The translations under genes were made by a program, and so were the position numbers. Of a DNA stretch of 64,000 nucleotides, positions 61,100-64,000 are shown piece by piece. The stretch is taken from the NCBI RefSeq assembly GCF_019048265.1, contig NZ_CP077311.1:1273501-1337500 (forward strand), given 5' to 3'. The notes below the pieces were generated by a model. It was not told the origin of the DNA, did not search any database, and saw only the letters and a program-made list of their open reading frames with translations. The DNA comes from Aeromonas sp. FDAARGOS 1405. GTDB taxonomy: Bacteria > Pseudomonadota > Gammaproteobacteria > Enterobacterales > Aeromonadaceae. The first letter of the stretch is position 1. Each line of letters begins with the position of its first letter.

Positions 61100-61626
61100 T
61101 GCTCGACATCTGGCAACAGCTGCAGAGTTTCATGGGCCGTGGCGGCCCTGTGCTCTGGGTCATTCTGGCCCTGCTGGTGCTGATGTGGATTTTGATGATC
61201 GAGCGGCTGCTCTACCTCAATCTGGGTTTTGGCCCCTTGCAGCAACAGCTGCTCGGCCGCTGGCAGGCCCGCAGCGAGCGCCACAGTTGGCACGCCCGGG
61301 CGATCCGCAGCCGCTGGCTGGCGCAGGCAGAGCTGGAACTGAACCGTCATCTGATCTTCATCCGCACCCTGGTGGTGCTCTGTCCCATGCTGGGGTTGCT
61401 GGGCACAGTGACCGGCATGATCGGCGTATTCGATGCGTTGGCTGCGGCCAACCGCTTTAACCCGGAGAGCATGGCGGGCGGGATCTCCCGCGCCACTATC
61501 CCCACCATGGCGGGCATGGTGGTGGCGCTCTCCGGCGTGTTGTTACTCAGTCGGCTCGAGAGTCAGGCCAAGCGTGCGCTGGCCAAGACCCGGGACGGCC
61601 TGCGAGAAGAGAAGGTAATGCAATGA
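61096..61626 (+). CDS. exbB2: ExbB-type proton channel protein of the TonB2 system
   Basis: 176 residues with three spans. The first contains GPVLWVILALLVLMWILMIERLLYL, and VLCPMLGLLGTVTGMIGVFDAL and SMAGGISRATIPTMAGMVVAL carry the ExbB signature. It forms the motor with ExbD2 using the proton gradient. Both ends overlap neighbours by 4 nt. Confidence 0.93.
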   Translation: MMLDIWQQLQSFMGRGGPVLWVILALLVLMWILMIERLLYLNLGFGPLQQQLLGRWQARSERHSWHARAIRSRWLAQAELELNRHLIFIRTLVVLCPMLGLLGTVTGMIGVFDALAAANRFNPESMAGGISRATIPTMAGMVVALSGVLLLSRLESQAKRALAKTRDGLREEKVMQ

Positions 61627-62024
61627 GACGGCAATCCAAACGCCAGCGTGACGAAGTGCAGATCGACATGACTCCCATGCTGGATATCGTGTTCATCATG
61701 CTGATCTTCTTTATTGTCACCACCTCCTTCGTGCGCGAAGCCGGGCTCGAGGTGCACAGACCCCAGGCCAGTCAGGCCAAGGCGCAGAAATCCTCCAGCA
61801 TCATGCTGGCGATCGGGGCTCAGGGTCAGATCTTCCTCGACCGCAAGCAGATCGATGTGGAGCGGGTACAGGCCACCATCGCCCGTCTGCTGGCGGAGCA
61901 GCCCGATGCCAGCCTGGTGATCCAGGCCGACGAGCGGGTACCCCATGGCAAGGTGGTGCGGGTGATGGATGAGGCCAAGGCGGCGGGTATCGCCAATATC
62001 GCCGTGGCGGTGGCGCCGAAATGA
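61623..62024 (+). CDS. exbD2: ExbD-type motor protein of the TonB2 system
   Basis: The 133-residue single-span protein has the essential aspartate in the membrane segment (QIDMTPMLDIVFIMLIFFIVTTSF). The periplasmic domain contains VIQADERVPHGKVVRVMDEAKAAG. It conducts protons with ExbB2 and moves TonB2. Overlaps both neighbours by 4 nt. Confidence 0.93.
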   Translation: MRRQSKRQRDEVQIDMTPMLDIVFIMLIFFIVTTSFVREAGLEVHRPQASQAKAQKSSSIMLAIGAQGQIFLDRKQIDVERVQATIARLLAEQPDASLVIQADERVPHGKVVRVMDEAKAAGIANIAVAVAPK

Positions 62025-62683
62025 AATACAAGCTGATGAGCCTGGGGCTGGGGATTGCCCTCAGTCTGGGCATCCTGCTGTTTATTGCCACGCTGGTTGA
62101 ACCGCTCCGGGGCGAGAAGGTGGCGAGCGAACAGAAGCCCATCGTCATCAATATGCAGAACGAGGTGACCGAGGTGCAGGTACGCGAGCGTCCAGTGCCG
62201 CAGGAGCCCGAGCCTCTGCCAGAGCCTCCCGCGGCATTGGCCTCGACACCGCTGCCGATGCCTGCCGCGGCCCCCTTGGCGGCCGTTGAGCCGAGTCTGG
62301 ATCTGGTTTCCAGCCTCAGCGCGGTGCAGGTCTATGCCCCCGGAGTGGCGACCAGTACCGCACCGGTATTGAGTGGCAACTACCACGGCCAGCAGCAGGG
62401 AGCGGGTATCGGCGCAGGTGACATGCTGATGCCGCTGCAACGGATCGAGCCGGTCTACCCCTATCGTGCCCAGCAGTCAGGGATCGAAGGATTCGTCACC
62501 CTGCGCTTTAGCGTGAATGCCGAAGGTGGCGTGCAGGATGTGGAAGTGGTCGAAGCCAAACCCAAGCGTCAGTTCGAGCGGGCGGCCATTCAGGCGATCA
62601 ACAAGTGGCGCTATCAGCCGAGACCGGGCGCTACCGACAAGCTGGTGCAAGTCATCACGCTCAAATTCAAACTGGAGTCATAA
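62021..62683 (+). CDS. tonB2: TonB2 energy transducer
   Basis: 220 residues: one N-terminal span (LGLGIALSLGILLFIATLV), a short proline-rich stretch (PVPQEPEPLPEPPAAL), and a C-terminal TonB domain (ERAAIQAINKWRYQPRP, YPYRAQQSGIEGFVTLRF). It pushes energy to outer-membrane receptors, which may include the hydroxamate receptor at 34-36 kb. The periplasmic linker is shorter than in TonB1, as in Vibrio TonB2, which fits the need for TtpC. Confidence 0.92.
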   Translation: MKYKLMSLGLGIALSLGILLFIATLVEPLRGEKVASEQKPIVINMQNEVTEVQVRERPVPQEPEPLPEPPAALASTPLPMPAAAPLAAVEPSLDLVSSLSAVQVYAPGVATSTAPVLSGNYHGQQQGAGIGAGDMLMPLQRIEPVYPYRAQQSGIEGFVTLRFSVNAEGGVQDVEVVEAKPKRQFERAAIQAINKWRYQPRPGATDKLVQVITLKFKLES

Positions 62684-62685
62684 CT

Positions 62686-63864
62686 ATGTTGCGGATCTGG
62701 ATCTGTCTGCTGGCCCTGGTCGGCCAAGCCTGTCTGGCGATGGAGGTCAGCCCTCACTTCTCCCGTCAGCTTGAACCCGTGATGAAGCTCTATCAGTCCG
62801 GTCAGTGGCAACAAGCCCAGAGCAATGCGTCCGGCCTCAAGCCAAATAGCGATGCCGAGCGTGCCTGGCTGGCGCAGCTGCAAGCCTCGCTGGCGGCCAA
62901 TCTGCAACAGACCGCCCAGGCGAGCCGTTATGTCGAACAGGCCCTTGCCTATAAAGAGTGGCCCGAGCAGCAACAGCTCCAGCTGCTGCGACTGCGCGGC
63001 GATATTCAGGCCCAGCAATCCAACTGGTCGGGTGCCATCGCCAGCTACAAGGCGGCACTGGCACTCAAGCAAGACGATGCACTGCGCCTGCGTCTGGCTG
63101 GTCTCTATTACCACAACAAGCAGTACGGTGACGCCGCCAGCCAGAGCGAACAGTTGTTGAAGAAGGGTTGGCAGAAGCAGGCCGCCATTATTCGTCTCTC
63201 CGCCCTCACCGCCCAGCAACGCTATGGCGTGGCGGCCGATCAGGCGGTCGAGTTGATCAGCCACGAACCCAAAGAGAGCAAATGGTGGCAGCAGGCGGTG
63301 TCGCTCAACCTCTCCGCCAAACGTGGCGATCAGGCGTTGGCTCTGCTGCAAACAGCTATCGACAGAAAACTGATGGATGATGTGTCTGCCCGCAATCAGC
63401 TGATCCGCCTCTATGCCTGGCAAGGGCTGCCTTATCGTGGTGCCCGTCTGCTGGAAGCGGCCATGGCCAAGGGACAGATGAAGCAAAGTGCTGAAAATCG
63501 CCAACTGCTGGCTCAATTGTGGGAAGGTGCCCGGGAGTGGTCACAAGCGGTCGATAGCTGGCAACAGCTCGCCAACCAGCACGGTCAGCCCAAAGCCGCC
63601 ATGCGCGCCGCCGAACTGCTGCTGCAACAGGGCAAGACAGATGCTGCCATGACCCAGCTTGCCGCCATCAAGTCGGTAAAAGGCGAGCAAGGCAATCGCG
63701 CCAAAGCGTTGCTGGTGCAGGCACACCTTAATAAGGAGCAGTATGCCCAGGCGCTGGAACTGGCCCGTGAGCTACAGCAACAGGATAACTGGCAGCAGAA
63801 GGCAACCACCTGGGTCAACTATATCCGGGCACAAAGCGAAGAGTTGAGCAAAAAAGCGGCGTAA
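62686..63864 (+). CDS. TPR-repeat periplasmic protein of the TonB2 cluster
   Basis: 392 residues from the ATG at 62686, 2 nt after tonB2. A signal peptide (MLRIWICLLALVGQACLA) precedes about ten helical tetratricopeptide-like repeats (for example GAIASYKAALALKQDDALRLRLAGLYYHNKQYGDAASQSEQLLKKG). It is the sixth and last gene of the cluster. Homologous genes close TonB2 operons in Vibrio, where they are thought to be a scaffold. The ~75-nt gap after it leads into the rRNA-type promoter. Confidence 0.88.
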   Translation: MLRIWICLLALVGQACLAMEVSPHFSRQLEPVMKLYQSGQWQQAQSNASGLKPNSDAERAWLAQLQASLAANLQQTAQASRYVEQALAYKEWPEQQQLQLLRLRGDIQAQQSNWSGAIASYKAALALKQDDALRLRLAGLYYHNKQYGDAASQSEQLLKKGWQKQAAIIRLSALTAQQRYGVAADQAVELISHEPKESKWWQQAVSLNLSAKRGDQALALLQTAIDRKLMDDVSARNQLIRLYAWQGLPYRGARLLEAAMAKGQMKQSAENRQLLAQLWEGAREWSQAVDSWQQLANQHGQPKAAMRAAELLLQQGKTDAAMTQLAAIKSVKGEQGNRAKALLVQAHLNKEQYAQALELARELQQQDNWQQKATTWVNYIRAQSEELSKKAA

Positions 63865-63939
63865 AAGAGATGCCAAGGGGCTGTTTTGGGGCGTTCAGTT
63901 CGCTTTTTCAGCAAACGAACGCATTTTTGCAAAAAGCCC

Positions 63940-63967
63940 TTGTCATCCCGGCGCGGCTCCCTATAAT
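63940..63967 (+). promoter_or_regulatory. rRNA-type promoter at the right edge
   Basis: TTGTCA (63940-63945), 16 bp and TATAAT (63962-63967) are followed by the GC-rich discriminator GCGCCCC and preceded by an AT-rich UP-like segment. This is the layout of stringently controlled rrn or tRNA promoters; the gene itself lies beyond the window. Confidence 0.75.
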
Positions 63968-64000
63968 GCGCCCCTACCAGCACGGCGGAACACGCCGAAC

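Overview
The window is a piece of a gamma-proteobacterial chromosome around its replication origin, most likely Aeromonas. The best pointers are the BlrAB two-component pair beside an OXA-12/AmpS-type class D beta-lactamase and creD, the high-GC coding style, and the close likeness of the core proteins to their E. coli and Vibrio counterparts. It holds the gyrB-recF-dnaN-dnaA block, rpmH-rnpA-yidD-yidC-mnmE, mioC-oriC-mnmG-rsmG-parAB and the complete atp operon.

Layout. 1-4 kb: the 3' part of avtA, two Hsp20 genes (ibpB-like, ibpA) each under a ROSE-type RNA thermometer, a metallo-beta-lactamase-fold hydrolase and a GlxA/AraC-type regulator. 4-10 kb: gyrB, recF, dnaN, dnaA on the minus strand, with one exact and one near-exact parS and an old tandem duplication of the dnaA/dnaN junction. 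10-16.6 kb: a polar amino-acid (cystine-like) ABC importer lying between dnaA and rpmH, then rpmH, rnpA, yidD, yidC, mnmE.

16.6-28.9 kb: a genomic island in the 3' end of mnmE (trmE), the site also used by SGI1-type islands. It is bounded by an exact 18-bp direct repeat. It carries a tyrosine integrase, an IncQ-type replication module (iterons, RepC, RepA, HTH protein), a QatABCD anti-phage operon, two small overlapping membrane-protein genes, a serine resolvase and a HipBA toxin-antitoxin pair. No relaxase, primase or conjugation gene is visible. A palindrome upstream of the hth-repA-repC operon resembles the AcaCD activator box of IncA/C plasmids, which suggests (inference) an IncC-helped island that excises and replicates as an IncQ-like replicon.

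28.9-36.7 kb: a hydroxamate siderophore uptake cluster (FhuA-like receptor, YojI-type ABC exporter, FhuC, FhuD, FhuB) read leftwards. 36.8-42.1 kb: mioC, oriC, mnmG, rsmG, parA, parB. 42.2-49.3 kb: atpIBEFHAGDC. 49.3-58 kb: glmU, creD, class D beta-lactamase, blrB, blrA, a DeoR-family regulator and glmS. 58-64 kb: an orphan LuxR-type receptor, a Fur-controlled TonB2 cluster (DUF3450, TtpC, ExbB2, ExbD2, TonB2, TPR) and, at the right edge, an rRNA-type promoter.

The chromosomal part is conventional origin-proximal gene content. The accessory novelty is concentrated in the mnmE island, with smaller oddities in the dnaA-dnaN gap, the hsp20 leaders and the siderophore cluster.
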